A stretch of DNA of 57,410 nucleotides from Calocera cornea HHB12733 (taxonomy: Eukaryota > Basidiomycota > Dacrymycetes > Dacrymycetales > Dacrymycetaceae). Below, piece by piece: positions 11,691-24,447 of the stretch. Position numbers and translations under genes: made by a program. The first letter of the stretch is position 1. Every line of letters begins with the position of its first letter. A model generated the notes under the pieces. That model was not told the DNA's origin, ran no database searches, and saw nothing but the letters and a program-made list of their open reading frames with translations. The stretch lies in NCBI GenBank assembly GCA_001632435.1, contig KV424084.1:1-57410 (forward strand), written 5' to 3'.

Positions 11691-14600
11691 ATGGACCGTC
11701 CTTACGGTCCTCGCCCAGCCGTCAGGGCGGACCAGCGAGACAAGGCGTTCGAGTCCATCTTCGGTCGACCATCAGCAAACCACCATCAGCAGTCGGGCCC
11801 CTCCAACCCTGCGCCGCAACATTACCAACGCGCTCCACCTCAGCCGCAATACGCCAACTACCCTCCAGCCAACGGCGCCTATCCCGTACAATACGCGCAA
11901 CAACCGGCGTATCGCTACCCACAGCAGGATCCCCGAAGCGCTTATCAGGCAGGATACGGTCCAATGCAGGTGGCTCCTGATCAGACACCGCGCCAGGCGC
12001 AATTCACGGTTCAACCAATGCAACCGTACTACGCCCCAGCGCCGCCTTCGGCCTATCGCCAAAATAGTCTCGCTCCAAATATGGCACAAGTTAACCGAGC
12101 ACGGTCGGTCACTGAGCAAGGCTCACCGGGCGTCGTCTCACCCCCGCCGGACGAGCCGCAGGGGGCTGTGGTCGACCAGCTCGGGCGTCGCGTCAGCGGT
12201 GCGAGTATGACAGCAGCGCAAGCATATCAGCAGCAAGTCTATGTCAACAATTCGCAGATGCAGCAGAATGGCTGGCAGCCTTCTCATCTCGCACCGGGTT
12301 CAAATATGCAAGCGCAGGCAGCATTGCAGCGCGGCGTCTCTTTCAACGGCGCCCCTGCTCGATCAAGCATCACTACGTCAGGTTCCACCTCGGATATCAG
12401 CGAGTTTGGGGTATCGGATAGATCGAGTGGGTATACGACAGCCACGAGTGAGGCAGAGTATGGCAATGGAGACGTAACCCGTGCGTCCTACAAACCTCGT
12501 AACCACGTGTTGATGTTGATTATGCGATAGCGCCGACGAAATCGACCTCCTCCCTGCTCTACGCTCATAGTCAGAGGGGCGCGGCCCACTCCCGTCGTCC
12601 TTCGGTCAACTCCGTCGCTACGTCCGTCACGGACTCGACCTACACACAAGCTCCCTATGTGCCCAGCACGATGGACCATTACTCAGGGAATTCCTCTCCA
12701 TCTCCCAGCACGCCGCAGAGCCCTACCGACGCTACTCTGCCCGGTACTCCGCGGCGCTCCTCCGAATCTGCGCGCACGCTCCCACATATTGGCTCACGTG
12801 GGCAGCGACAGGTGTATCTCAACAGCGAACGCACGCGATCGTTCTCCTCCGGCCATTCCATTCAGGGATCCGGTTCCCATCATCCCCTACCCCCCATCCC
12901 CAGCATGTCCTCCATCCATCCTCGATCGCCCCGCCAACTCAAGACCATGCGTCCACCACAAGTGCCTGCTGCCTTACTGTCGCGGGTAGCTCAAGCTTTC
13001 CGGGAGCGAGTGGCGATATCCGAACGCGTCAAGGATGGCCTAGCCTATCCTGACGCCTTCGACGGACGGGAGGCCGTCGACAAGCTCGCATATATCATCC
13101 GAACAACCGATCGCAACCTCGCCCTGCTCTTGGGTCGTGCGCTGGACTCGCAGAAGTTCTTCCATGATGTTGCATACGAGCATCGGTTGCGAGACTCCGC
13201 TCAGGAGTTGTACCAATTCCAGAACCGACTCCAAAGTCCGTTTGTTAGCAAGGAGGAAATGGCGTCTCCCGTCGAAGGCATCATGTCAGATACGGAAACC
13301 CTCATGCCGAAACGACCGGTCGTTCGACCGACATCATCTGGCAGCTCATCCCAGGTTAATCGGGTCGACTCTGCATACACAGTCACCTCACCCTTGTCGG
13401 ACGGGGCGAACGGGAATACACGACCCTTGTCTACCGCCGAGCCAGTGACTCCAGCAACCGATGAGGACGACATCCCGCTTCCCACTGGAGTCTTCACGCT
13501 CCTGACGGATTGTTACTCCCCGACATGCAGTAGAGATTCGCTCTGCTACTCCATCGCTTGCCCCCGTCGTTTGGAGCAGCAATCGCGTCTCAACATGACG
13601 CCTGAGGCAGTGCTGAAGCAGGAAGACTATGAGCCGGAGCAAGACCTAATGGTGAGCGTTCATCCTACAGCATGCTTTTTGTGTCCGCTAACACGTCATT
13701 TCCGCGATAGGAGCCCGGCACTCTATGGATTCATTCAGTCCCTCAAGAGGTCATCGACAAGGTCTCGGAGGCGGAAAAGAAGCGCCAGGAGGCCATCAAC
13801 GAAGTCATGTATACTGAGCGTGACTTCGTGAGAGATATGGAGTATCTGCGAGATGTGAGTCAATCAGCCGACCGGAGGCAAGGGTGCTGAGCCCCATTCC
13901 AGTTCTGGTACAAACCTTTGTCAACCTCAGACATCATCGAAGAGCCTCGGCGGACGGACTTCCTGCAGCAAGTGTTTTGGAATATCGAGGAGATCATTGC
14001 TGTCAACAGCAAGCTGAGAGATGCGTTGAATAAGCGACAAAAGGGATTTGCGATAGTGGAGAAGATTGGTGACATTCTCATCGATCACGTGGGAAACTTC
14101 CAGCCGTTTGTCACCTACGGTGCCCATCAGCTCTATGGCAAATACGAGTTCGAGAAGGAGAAAAGTTCGAATCCCGCATTTATGAAGTTTGTCGATGTTC
14201 GTCAGATTCAGGCCTTCCGTATTCCTCCTGTGACTAACTTTTCGTTCAGGAAACTGAGCGACTACCGGAATCTCGGAAGCTGGAGCTCAACGGCTATCTT
14301 ACCAAGCCAACTACGCGATTGGCGCGTTACCCGTTGCTGCTGGATGTGGTGCTAAAGCACACTCCGGAAGACAGTCCAGACAAAAAGGTGCTCCCAGAAG
14401 TGATTGCCATCATCCGCAAGTTCCTCGTCGAGGTCAACTACGAGACGGGCAAGGCGGAAAATCGGTTCAGCTTATTGCAACTGGATCAGCAGCTTGTTTT
14501 CAGGCAGGGAGAGCAAGCTGTAAGTCCTGATGGCATCGAAAGTAAACATGGCGCTGACTTGGAACAGGATTTGCGTCTACGGGATGAAAATCGCGAGTTG

Positions 14601-16416
14601 GTATACAAGGGTGCTTTGAGCCGAAAACACGGAAACGCCGGTGCTACAACAGAGGACCTCCAACTCTTCCTATTCGACCATGCGCTTCTGATGGTTAAGG
14701 CAAAGAGCAGCAATAAGAATGAGCAGCTGAGAGTATACCGCAAAGTAAGCTATGCTTGACGTTGTCGTGACTCGTGGGCTGACGCGATACCAGCCTATTC
14801 CTCTGGAACTGCTCATTATCATTGCTGATGATGATCGACCAACGAAGGGTGGCAGCGCAGCAGCGCGACCAAAGTCGTCTTTGATCAAGGGTCGCAGCAA
14901 CTCTCTCGGCAGAAACTCTCCGACCCCTTTGACCTCAATTAAAGGGAATGGCCTAGGCTACGCCATCACATTTGTACACCTCGGGCGCAAAGGCTACAAC
15001 CTGACGCTCTATGCCAACACTCCGATCTCGCGAAAGAAGTGGCTGGAGAATATCTACAAGCGCCAAGAGGTATTGCGAGACCGGAGCGCTATCTTCGACA
15101 TGGTTACCCTTAGCGAGGGCTTCTTTGTAAGCGCGAACAAGGTTAATTGCGCGTGCCCATTCAGTGCGTACATTTAAACTCTCCAGCCTCCGCCAGACGC
15201 TAATAGTATTCAGGTGGAGGAAATAAGGTTGCGTACGGCACGGACGACGGCGTGTACATTTCGGACATTCGAGTGCTCACGCAGGATCCCGTCAAAGTCC
15301 TGGCTATTCCTGATGTCACTCAAGTCGACGTCTTGGAAGAATTCCAACTTCTGATCGTCCTGTCTGAAAGGACAGTCATGACGTTCCCGCTGGATGCGCT
15401 TGACTATACCGATCCCATGGCTGGTCTTCGCCGAGCTAAGCGGGTAGCCTCCCATACCTCTTTCTTCAAGGCAGGTATCTGCCTTGGGCGAACTTTCGTC
15501 TGCGTGGTCAAGGCATCGTCGCTCTCCAGTACCATCAAGGTTCTGGAACCCATCGATCAGACAGTTCGAGGGAAGAACAAGCCAACCTTCCGCAAACTGC
15601 TTCAAGGAGGAAATGATACACTCAAGGTCTTCAAGGTGGGTGTACTAGAACGTGATTTCTTCGCACTACCTCTAACAGCTATTTTTCTAGGAATTCTATA
15701 TTCCTACGGAATCGAGCTCATTGCACTTCCTCAAAACGAAACTCTGTGTTGGCTGCACGAAGGGCTTCGAGATTGTCGACCTCGAGACACTCGACACGCA
15801 AGGGTTGCTTGACCCAGCTGACATGTCCCTCGATTTCGTTCAGAAGAGGGAGAACGTCAAACCGATCGCCATCTACCGAATTGACGGCGAATTCCTATTG
15901 TGCTATGACGAGTTCGCGTTCTTCGTGAACAAGTCTGGGTGGAGATCCAAACCTCATTGGATCGTGTACTGGGAAGGCATACCCAGCGCATTCGCGCTGC
16001 ATTATCCTTACGTTCTCGCGTTCGAGCCAACCTTCATCGAAGTGCGGCACGTCGACACTGGAATTTTGGTCCAGATTATACCCGGCAACAACCTTCGCTG
16101 CCTGTTTGCTGACACTCCGCCGACCATCGCCAATCATTCACACTCGCTTTCCTATCCTCCGCACCGTCCTCCGATACCCAACCCGTACAACGGCCAAATG
16201 AATCCTTACGGTATGCAACCACCGCCTTCCTTCGATCCGTACGGGATGGCGGGCATGCCGCCAGCAACGCACACGCGCCCGCAGCAACAGAACGGCCGCG
16301 ACGAAATCATTCTTGTCTCCGACGATCGGGTCTTCTGCATCAAGTTGGCGAACGGTGTGCTTCCCGGGCAAACGTATAACATGTCGCAAGCTTCTCTCCC
16401 GATTGTGCCGCGGTGA
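11691..16416 (+). CDS. ROM2: Rho1 guanine nucleotide exchange factor (DEP-DH-PH-CNH)
   Basis: This protein exchanges GDP for GTP on Rho1 and so activates Pkc1, glucan synthase and the cell-wall integrity pathway at the plasma membrane. The first part (11691 to about 12900) is a disordered stretch rich in Gln, Pro, Tyr and Ser. A DEP-like domain follows (about 12960-13220, RVKDGLAYPDAFDGREAVDK). The DH domain starts near 13765 with EAINEVMYTERDFVRDMEYL and runs to about 14480. A PH domain (about 14560-15110) carries an inserted Ser/Arg loop. A CNH domain begins after 15210 with VAYGTDDGVYISDIR and ends near 16400. I see about nine short introns, for example donors near 12490, 13651, 13855, 14520, 14743 and 15633. 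The ATG at 11691 was chosen because it follows a CT-rich leader in good context (GCCATGG). Length is roughly 1,400 residues, normal for Rom2 homologues. Confidence 0.93.
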
Positions 16417-17094
16417 TCTGTGTGTTTCGTTATATTGTGTGTGTGTCCGCAGTTGTGTGATCTCTCTCTGGCCTTGCTTTACCCCCCTTTCCAATCATGT
16501 GTGTTTTGATTGTTCCATTTCTGTCTCGCCGTCTCCTCTCTCCGCGCTTCACATTTCTAGCATTGTCTACCAAGGATAAGCAAGGCTCTGTACATATGTA
16601 CCTGAATAATGACGGGGATGAGTCTATCAGTACTGGCTGTGTTCCCATGGAATTCCAACGAGTGATGGGCGTGCAGCGGTAGTCAGGGACAAGACAGGAA
16701 CGCGTGCAAGCCCAGATGCCGGGAGCGGGATGAGCGGGAGCAACCGGCCGGGCTGGGCAGCCGGGGATAGAATGGGCGCCGAGGGGTGGACGGGTGCGGT
16801 GGATGGGTGCGTCAGATCAGAGCTTGGCCCACCGGCACAGAAGGGCCAAGAAACGGTGAGCAAAGCAACCCACACGGCACGCCCGTCCTATCTGTTTTTC
16901 TCTCGTCTCTCCCCGCCCCCGTCGGCCTTATTGTCCCTTGTCCCCCCTCGCTCACCTCCCCGCCACGCTCTACTGACCTCCCTCGGTCGTCGTCGACGCT
17001 CACACTCTTTTCGTCCCACCGTTCATTACTCCTCGTCCCCTTCCAGCTTCGGCTTTGCGTCCCACTTTTTATACGACTCATACTCTCTGCGACA
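16417..17094. other. Spacer: ROM2-type 3' UTR and chitin deacetylase promoter
   Basis: The 3' side of the Rho-GEF is T-rich. From about 16890 to 17090 the sequence becomes strongly pyrimidine-rich on the plus strand, typical of a well-expressed fungal promoter and leader. No separate gene is supported. Confidence 0.5.
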
Positions 17095-18732
17095 ATGCAG
17101 CTTACTACACTCCTTCTCATCGGCTCCGCCCTCCTTTCCGGATCTGTCAATGCCCATGCCCACCACAACCGCTTCGAGGCCCACAAGGCCCGCCAGGCGT
17201 CCGTCTCCCTCCCCGCAGACGTCACCTACGCGCCCCTCGACCAGCTCACCATGAACAACCCCAGCCCTTCCACCATGCCCCTCACATCCACATATCAGGC
17301 CGGCCAGCAGCCTACCATCGCCGGTGCTCCGCCGCTGCCCCAGCGTGAGTGCTTCTCAAAATGATCCTCGAGGACAGGTGCTAAATCTGTTCGCAGCAAC
17401 GATCACTATTATGGGCTATCCTCAGCAGGACAAGGTCCCTCCCGTTGACTCGCCCCAAGTCATCCAATGGCTAACGGAGCTCGATGGTAAAGCGCCAGCT
17501 TGAAAGTATGCCATGCCGCAGCTCACTGGGACATACAGGGTGGAACATCCCTGATATCCGGCCAACGATCAACGGCTCCTGCGTGGATGACCCTGCGGCT
17601 GCGCAGAACGCGACGGCGGCCGGCAACTGCTGGTGGACCTGCGGCCAGTGCACGCGTCCGGACGATCTCACCGTCTGCCCCGACAAGTACACCTGGGGTG
17701 TCAGCTATGATGACGGCCCGAGCCCGTACACGTCCAAGATCCTCGAGTTCCTGAACGAGGAGGACCTCAAGGCTACGTTCTTCGTCGTCGGCTCCCGTGT
17801 CCCTGGGCGCTCGGATATTCTTCAGGCCGAGTATATGTCGGGGTACGTGTTGAAAGTTCTACCAAGCTTGCAACAACGATGCTCATGAACTCGCGCAGTC
17901 ACATGATCTCGGTACACACCTGGTCCCATCCTGCGCTCACGACGCTCACCAACGCGGAGATCGTCGCTGAGCTCGGCTGGACCCGCCAGATCATCAAGGA
18001 TGCAATTGGCGTTACCCCAAACTCGATGCGCCCGCCCTACGGTGATATCGATGATCGTGTCCGTGCCATCTCCCTGGCCATGGGTCTCCGTCCCATCCTC
18101 TGGACCTCGTACGGCAATGACAACTTCGACACGGATGATTGGCGCATCGCGAGTGGCCAGGCGACTGGCAACTCCTCCCTGGCCGCGTTTGAGACCATCC
18201 TCACCGAGGCTGCCTCGCTCGACACCGGCTTCATCGTCCTTGAGCATGATCTGTATGCTCAGTCCGTTGACCTCGCCGTTGGCTATATCCTGCCGTACGC
18301 CCTGGCGCACCAGCCCGCGTTCACTGTGAGTGCAAAACTGGTGTGATTCGCTCTTTTCTGACCTTATTTTAGCTCGAATCCATCTCCGACTGCTGGCACC
18401 TGCCTTCCTCTGAGGCATACGCCGAAACCGCTTCCACTTCCCCCTTCCGTGCGAGGGACGGCGGTGTGAACACGGCGTCGAACAACACCTCCCCGTACCA
18501 GTGCAGCGGCAGCTCTTGCAACAGCTCATCTGGTGACGACAGCGCCGGCTCTGGCAGTGGAACGATTAGCGGCAACAGCCCTGCCGGTACCAGCTCGCCC
18601 GGCTCCGGTACCAGCTCCGGCTCATCTGGCTCGACAGGTTCGAAGAGCGCTGCCCTTTCATCCGGTATGGAATGGGCAGACAAGCTCCTTCTCCTGATCG
18701 GCGTCATGTTCGGCGCTGTTCTGGTGCTGTAA
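17095..18732 (+). CDS. GPI-anchored chitin deacetylase (CE4, NodB fold)
   Basis: This secreted enzyme removes acetyl groups from wall chitin to make chitosan. The product starts with a clear signal peptide (MQLTTLLLIGSALLSGSVNA, then AHAHHN). A Cys-rich stretch of about 70 residues precedes the NodB domain. Motif 1 reads TWGVSYDDGPSPYT and holds the catalytic and metal Asp pair. Motif 2, HTWSHPALT, gives the two zinc His residues. Motif 3 is MRPPYGDIDDRVRAI, and a later motif reads FIVLEHDLYAQSV. A Ser/Gly/Thr tail follows, then a hydrophobic end (DKLLLLIGVMFGAVLVL) that fits a GPI-anchor signal. Introns interrupt near 17345-17396, 17489-17540, 17842-17898 and 18325-18372. Total length is about 470 residues. 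The family call is firm; whether the substrate is chitin or short oligomers is not decidable. Confidence 0.93.
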
Positions 18733-19113
18733 ACGTCCAGCGTAGCTTCACATTCCATACATCGTTTAGCTAATACTTCGGCTCGGTCGGATGACCCCTC
18801 TTTGTTTTCCTATATTCCCTCATATCTCTAGGAAGGACTCTTAACAGCGACTTGGGATGAATGACAGATTCCATATCACGTACATGCGTTAACTATCACG
18901 AGTTTGAAACAGTTGCGAGAGAAACAGTCTCCCTGGAGCGGCGTTCGACTGTGCCATGCAGTGCGCGGGAATGCGCCCATTCCGCGAAGTCGTCAGTGGC
19001 GGAGCCGCTCATCGCCCGACCCGGGTCGCGAAAGCGACGGTAGGACGCCTACAAGTGTCGCGCTACCCTGCCTATCCCCCTATACCGTTCGTTCTCGCTC
19101 GACTTCCCCTATC
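18733..19113. other. Spacer between chitin deacetylase and SEC1-type genes
   Basis: These 381 bases hold the 3' UTR of the chitin deacetylase and the SEC1 promoter. I saw no further gene or clear motif. Confidence 0.4.
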
Positions 19114-22024
19114 ATGTCCTCTATCATTGAAATAGTTCGCAAACGTATGATGTATACCGTGGCTCGCTGAGCGCTGCGTTGCTTACGCCCTATCGCTAGG
19201 CTTTCTCGACGCTATCCGCTCCGTCAACCCCGCAGGACGATGGAAGATCCTGGTCGTGGACGAGCATGCGCAGAAGCTGCTCGGCGCCACGCTCAAGATG
19301 TTCGATATCTTGCAGGAGAACGTCACGCGTGCGTACTCTGAGCCTCTGCGGCGGGTGCTGCATGCAGCTGTGTAGTGCTCATGCGTTGCTTGGACAGAGG
19401 TCGACGCGATCAACAGCAACCGCGCGCTCCAGCCGAATCTAGAGGCGATGTACCTCGTGATGCCTACTACGCAGAACATCGAGAGGATCATCAGCGACTT
19501 TTCGAGCGGGAGGCAGCAGTACGCCGCCGCGCACCTCTTCTTTATCGAAGGTACGCCCCAGTATTCTGAATTGAAACAGGTCGGCCCATTGAATGACCAT
19601 CCTGTACAGGCGTGGCTGAGCCCCTCTTCCAGCGATTGACTGCGTCGGCCGCGGAACCCTTTCTTCGTCAGCTCGTTGAGTTGTACATAAACTTCTGGCG
19701 TACGTGGGTTATCAGCACCGCCAGCAGCATGTGCTCACCCTCCATCTGCAGCCCTGGAGAAACAAGTATTCTCGCTCGAGCAGCCCGACTTCTTCTTCAG
19801 CTTCTTCAGTCCGCCACCATCTACCGCCTTGGCCCCAGCTGCGTTCGAGCGTTTCGAAGACGACTTGTGGTTTACGAGCCGTTGTGTACGTCACTTTTCA
19901 AGCGCAGTGTCTCGATGTCCTCACCCGACCGTTATCAGATCATGAACGCATGCATTCAACTAGAAGAGTTCCCCCTCATACGATACCACCAGCCGGCGAC
20001 GCATGGCGGACTGGGACCTCTGAAGCCACCTGAGCCTGTTCAGACGGAACCTGCAGGCTCTTCGCGATGGAAGGCGGCGCGTCAAGCGCAAGCGCAGCCT
20101 GAAACTAACGACGACCATATCTCGAAGCGATTGGCATTCATGGTGCAGGACGCATTGGACGAGTATCGCCGAGCGAATCCCGATTTCCCTGTACGCGAAT
20201 TCTGTTGCTCGCTGAGACGACAGCGGTCTCACTTCCAGCGTAGAAACCCTCCAACCCCCCACGGCCCCGAGGAGTTCTCTTCATCACCGATCGCACCATG
20301 GATCTTTATGCGCCGCTCCTACATGAGTTCACTTATCAAGCGATGGCTGAAGATCTTTTACCAATCGAAGACGGAGTTAAATACAGGTTTGTGTCGAGTC
20401 TCTTACTCTTCCGCGTTCGCCAATAGCTTTATCAGGTTCAAGTTCCAGACCTCGGTTGGCGCGTCGGAGGATAAAATCGCGGTTCTATCGGACTCCGATC
20501 AAGTATGGACGCGGGTGCGACACCTACATATGAGGGAAGCCATTGACAAATTGATGATCGACTTCAACAAATTCCTTGAGGAGAACGCGGGCTTCAAAGC
20601 AGGGTATGTGTGACAGTCAGATGCCTGTATCGATAATGCTGACCTTGCGTAAAGTTCGGGTGCAACAAGCCTTAATGATATGAAAGACATGCTCGCAAGC
20701 CTGCCACAGTACCAGGAACAGAGAGAGAAGGTGCGTGGCCGCTTCTATCATAACGTTCTTCCACTGATTTGTGGTAGTTCTCGACACATCTGAATATTGC
20801 TCAAGAATGCATGGCGTTGTTCGAGCGAAAGAAATTACCGCTCACCGCGAATGTGGAACAATGCTGCGCCACCGGAGTAAACGCCGAGGGCAAAACGCCA
20901 AAAACACTCGTCGAGGAAATGGTTCCTCTGTTGGACGATCGATACGTGAGCAACCGCGACAAGGTTCGCATAATCGCGCTCTACATTCTGCATCGCGATG
21001 GTGTCCCGGATGAAGATCGAAGGCGGCTATTCCAACATGCCCGCTTGACAATGGCTGAGCAAGATGCTGTCAACAGTCTTGTCCACCTTGGTGCACGAAT
21101 TCTGAGGGTAAGTGTCTCCAGCGGTGTTCTTGACGATGAACCTGACATTCCAAGCAGGGGCCGAATGATGCCACTCGAAAGCGACCTAAAATCAAGACCA
21201 GCGATGAAGAACAATACGAGCTATCCCGTTACCGCCCAGTATTGAGGACCGTACTTGAGGTATGCGTGCATAGTGATCATGTGACGCCTGGTGGGCTAAT
21301 GTCCGTTCCCCAGGATCATTTTTCGAACAAGCTGGAGTTGTCATACTTCCCTTATGTCCGCGACGCGCCGGCTTCCGCCATGCATGCTTCTCAGCTCCGT
21401 CCTTCTACAAATGGGTCTTCTGCGGCGTCGCTTCGGAGTGCGAAGCCGAACTGGGCGCGCGCACAACGGTCCGGCGCGCCTGTGGCAGAGGTTCGGCCCC
21501 GTGCCCTGGTATTCGTGGCTGGTGGCATGACGTATTCTGAGATGCGTGCGGTCTACGAAGTCTCCAGTGCGTTGGGTAAAGATGTCTTCATCGGTATGTA
21601 GGCCTCCGCGGTATCCGCTGCGTCTCACCTGACGAGTACTGCAGGCTCCGATCATGTCTTCAGCCCAGAGCGTTTTGTGGACGACATGAAAGTTTTGGAA
21701 ATCGGAGGGAAGGGATCAGCCGCCATACCACAAGGTCTGCAGCTGCAGCCGACACCTGCTGGCCACCAACGATCGTATCAGACGAGCTACGATCGACGGT
21801 ATTGGACTCCAGATCCACCTGCACCGGCTCGGCCGACACCATCTACGCTCGCTGTGGCAGGTGCACGGGGCCGCGTCAGCTCGTCTACCACCATACCCTC
21901 ACGTGGGGTCACACCAGAGCCATCTGTCCCTAGCCCCGTGCCATCACATACCAGTTCGAAATTACATAAAGATAAGAAGGACGAGAAGAAGGATGGAAAG
22001 AAGAAGGGATTTTTCCATTTCTGA
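19114..22024 (+). CDS. SEC1: Sec1/Munc18 family protein (exocytic SM protein)
   Basis: SM proteins bind syntaxin and SNARE bundles and drive vesicle fusion; Sec1 acts in secretion at the plasma membrane. The first exon gives [10 protein letters not shown], and splicing (donor GTATGA) joins it to [20 protein letters not shown], the hallmark SM N-terminus. Then come [18 protein letters not shown] and the next conserved exon, [20 protein letters not shown]. Domain 2 and 3 blocks continue through the middle exons, including [40 protein letters not shown] with FIGSDHVF ends the SM fold near 21690. The tail is Pro/Ser-rich and ends in a lysine-rich stretch plus GFFHF. About a dozen introns of around 50 nt are present. 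Sly1, Vps33 and Vps45 are other SM members, but the YEVS and GGMTYSEMR region and the basic tail favour Sec1. Confidence 0.9.
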
Positions 22025-22158
22025 GATGGCTTTCGGATTATCGGTCTCACCTCGACGCTGATTATCATTCATGTATCTGTAGCTGGATTGTACCGGACAA
22101 TGAACAGGAGACTATACAATGCTGTTCGTGTGCGTCAATTATACCAATGAGTGACCCC

Positions 22159-22779
22159 TCATACAATAACGAGCCCAGACCTGGCCACAAACAATGGCCA
22201 GCTTACATCCCAGAGCCTAAGCACTGGCCGTAAGCGTTCATGATATTGCCCACCAAGCTGGTCACATTCCACCTCAAGGTCCACTGCCATGTTTCGACCC
22301 CGGAACTGAACGATTCGTCTCGAAGCCAGTAAGCCAACCGCATACCGCACCCAGAGCCGACATCCGAACTGCGCCTCCTGCAACCGATCTTGGGGAGCGA
22401 CAGCAAGGGGGATGGTCGCCAATAATGACGACAAGAACTGCTCTGACCCAGCGAAGTTCCCAATTTTGACGGCAACGTGGCGTGATCCAGCCTGATACCA
22501 TGCGCCCTCCGATCTCCGCTCGAACGCCCAATCTAGTGAGGGATCATCTCAGCAACACCCCCATCTCGTGCACTTCTCGAGCTCACTCTGCGCCACGGCT
22601 CGTCCTCTGAGCGCCTCATCGATTGCATGGTAGGAGAACACGGTTCCCGTCGACGCGATCAATCCGAGCGCCCAGTGGTATTTCGGCGGATGCAGCGATG
22701 GCAAATGGAACAACACGACATAGAGGGCACCTCTTTCGAGAGGAAGGGAGTCCGGCTGAGGAGAGATGGGGGAGGCCAT
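22159..22779 (-). CDS. Small basidiomycete protein of a family of unknown function
   Basis: Two exons joined by a 54-nt intron (donor GTGAGC, acceptor CTAG) give about 188 residues. Exon 1 starts at the ATG at 22779 (MASPISPQPD) and includes GALYVVLFHLPSLHPPKYHW and SYHAID. Exon 2 continues NWAFERRSEGAWYQAGS and FGCRLWVRYAVGLL. The layout of an early LVLFH..YHWAL motif and a later CR(V/L)WV motif is one I associate with many lineage-expanded mushroom proteins of 150-200 residues. The Cys and the early His/Trp block recall papain-like or NlpC/P60 folds, but that link is a guess. There is no signal peptide or membrane segment. An in-frame ATG at 22860 could extend the start. The neighbouring genes give no hint of its role. 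Confidence 0.62.
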
Positions 22780-24447
22780 GCTCCTTTGCACTCCTCTAAG
22801 GAGACTCGCTGTCTCTTTATCTGGCCGTAAAAGGTTTGCGTCGTGGGAGGCGTGCGGCAACTTCCCCTTTCAAGCCGGCCACATGCCCAAGGCTGTTGTT
22901 CTTCCACGACCTGTGCCTCAAAGCCGACCAGCTCCCCCAGGTCACACATCATGTCGGAATCCGTGGTGTGAAGAGCGATGTAAAGGGTTCTGTATGCAGG
23001 AACAAAGGGGGGCCGTCTTCAGGAACACCGGACCCGCGCATGAACCCACCCGAAGCTTGTCGGTGAAAGTATTCTTTTGCTCATGCAAGATCAGTTATAG
23101 ACTGCTTATGAATGGAGTTTTCTCACATTCATATTGGTGGACCACGTCACTCAGATCAAAGATTGCGGGTGTTTTCGCCGTCACTCCATTCGGGTGTTGC
23201 CGTCCAAGGGACTGAGTAGACCTCTCTTCCCAGCAAGATCAATGGATGTTCTGATTGGAAGTTCGACAAGTTCGGCTACGGGAGATAGGGCAATCTGGAC
23301 TTCCTCCCGCTTCCTTGCCTCTCCTTAGGCGCATCGGATGCCGCTATCGCCGGCGGCAAGGTATCGTGTCATACGGATCCCTTCCCATCGTCCCATCCGA
23401 AGGCCATACAGTCACGCTTGGGTGTATCACGTACAGCCGGGAATCACAGAAGATTGCTTGATCACAGGAGTTCCGGCAACTACTGTACCACCGGACACCA
23501 CCGACAGCAGAGCGTCGAATATGGCTGCGGCACAGGATCGAAGTGCTTGGCGGTCCAATCCACGAGCGTTTAAAACCTTCAAACTTCACGACTTCAAAAG
23601 CTCTAACATGCCGTACCGTCCAATTCATCGCGCGGCCGCCATGCTTCGTCCACAAGGCAGAAGCTATAATGGGACGTATCGGGCAAATCTCCAACGCGCC
23701 CACCTATCTGGCAGTCCCCGATATGTATGACGGGCATAGCCTGTAGGCCTGCTCGAGAGTAGGACGAAGCAAGTTCGCATTGCTCGCGGGGGTGTCAACA
23801 ACGTGTGTATCCAGTCGGTCGAACGTTTTTTACAGAAAAATCGAAACCCTGGAAAATGACGTAGAGTCCTCCCCATGCCGTCGGTCTTTTCCGACCAAAA
23901 CCTTACGTAGTTTCCGGCCCGAACCTCCTAGTCCACCTGGTGCGCTCGGACATGCGGCGTAAAGCCGCTTACGCGGCTTCTTGTTGCGCCGAAATGTGAG
24001 CCGCGGAGGCGGCAGAGCGTTACTGCATCAGGAGAGGAGTCAGAACAAGGAGAACACACTCTCAGCGTGTCCTTGCATGGTAGCACCGACTTTATTACGC
24101 AATGATTCGATATTAATGAAAGAAAAAGAGACTTGGATGCCAGAGAAAGGGAGAGTTCCAGCGGGATGGAGGGGAAGGGACTTTGTGTGGATTTCAACTC
24201 CGCATTGGATCCGTGCCGTGGTGCCTGTTGCTAAACGACATTGACTCGAGACCCGCGCCGCCAATCCGCTCTGCTCATCGTCCTTGCATCCTTGCTCATC
24301 GTGTACAACGCCAACCCACCGCCAACTACCAAAGCCGCAAATTATTATCCTTCAACTATCAACTGCCTTCGCCTATTTCGAACTCTGCATTTCGTGTCTC
24401 AATCTGTCTATTATCTCATTATATCCTAATCCGCCCCGCTGTCGCCA
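22780..24447. other. Gene-poor stretch
   Basis: About 1.67 kb without a supportable gene. The right end should hold the eIF4E promoter and leader. Open frames at 22766-23215, 23338-23730 and 23344-23703 have no recognisable domains and overlap each other on opposite strands. No transposase or reverse transcriptase motifs were seen. Confidence 0.45.
23962..23979. repeat. Perfect short inverted repeat
   Basis: AAGCCGC and GCGGCTT flank a four-base loop (TTAC), giving a perfect 7-bp stem in otherwise anonymous sequence. It could be a palindromic protein site, a hairpin in a transcript, or chance. Confidence 0.4.

Noticed and set aside
22766..23730. Several overlapping open frames in the gene-poor region
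   Set aside because: They conflict with each other on both strands and none resembles a family or transposon protein.
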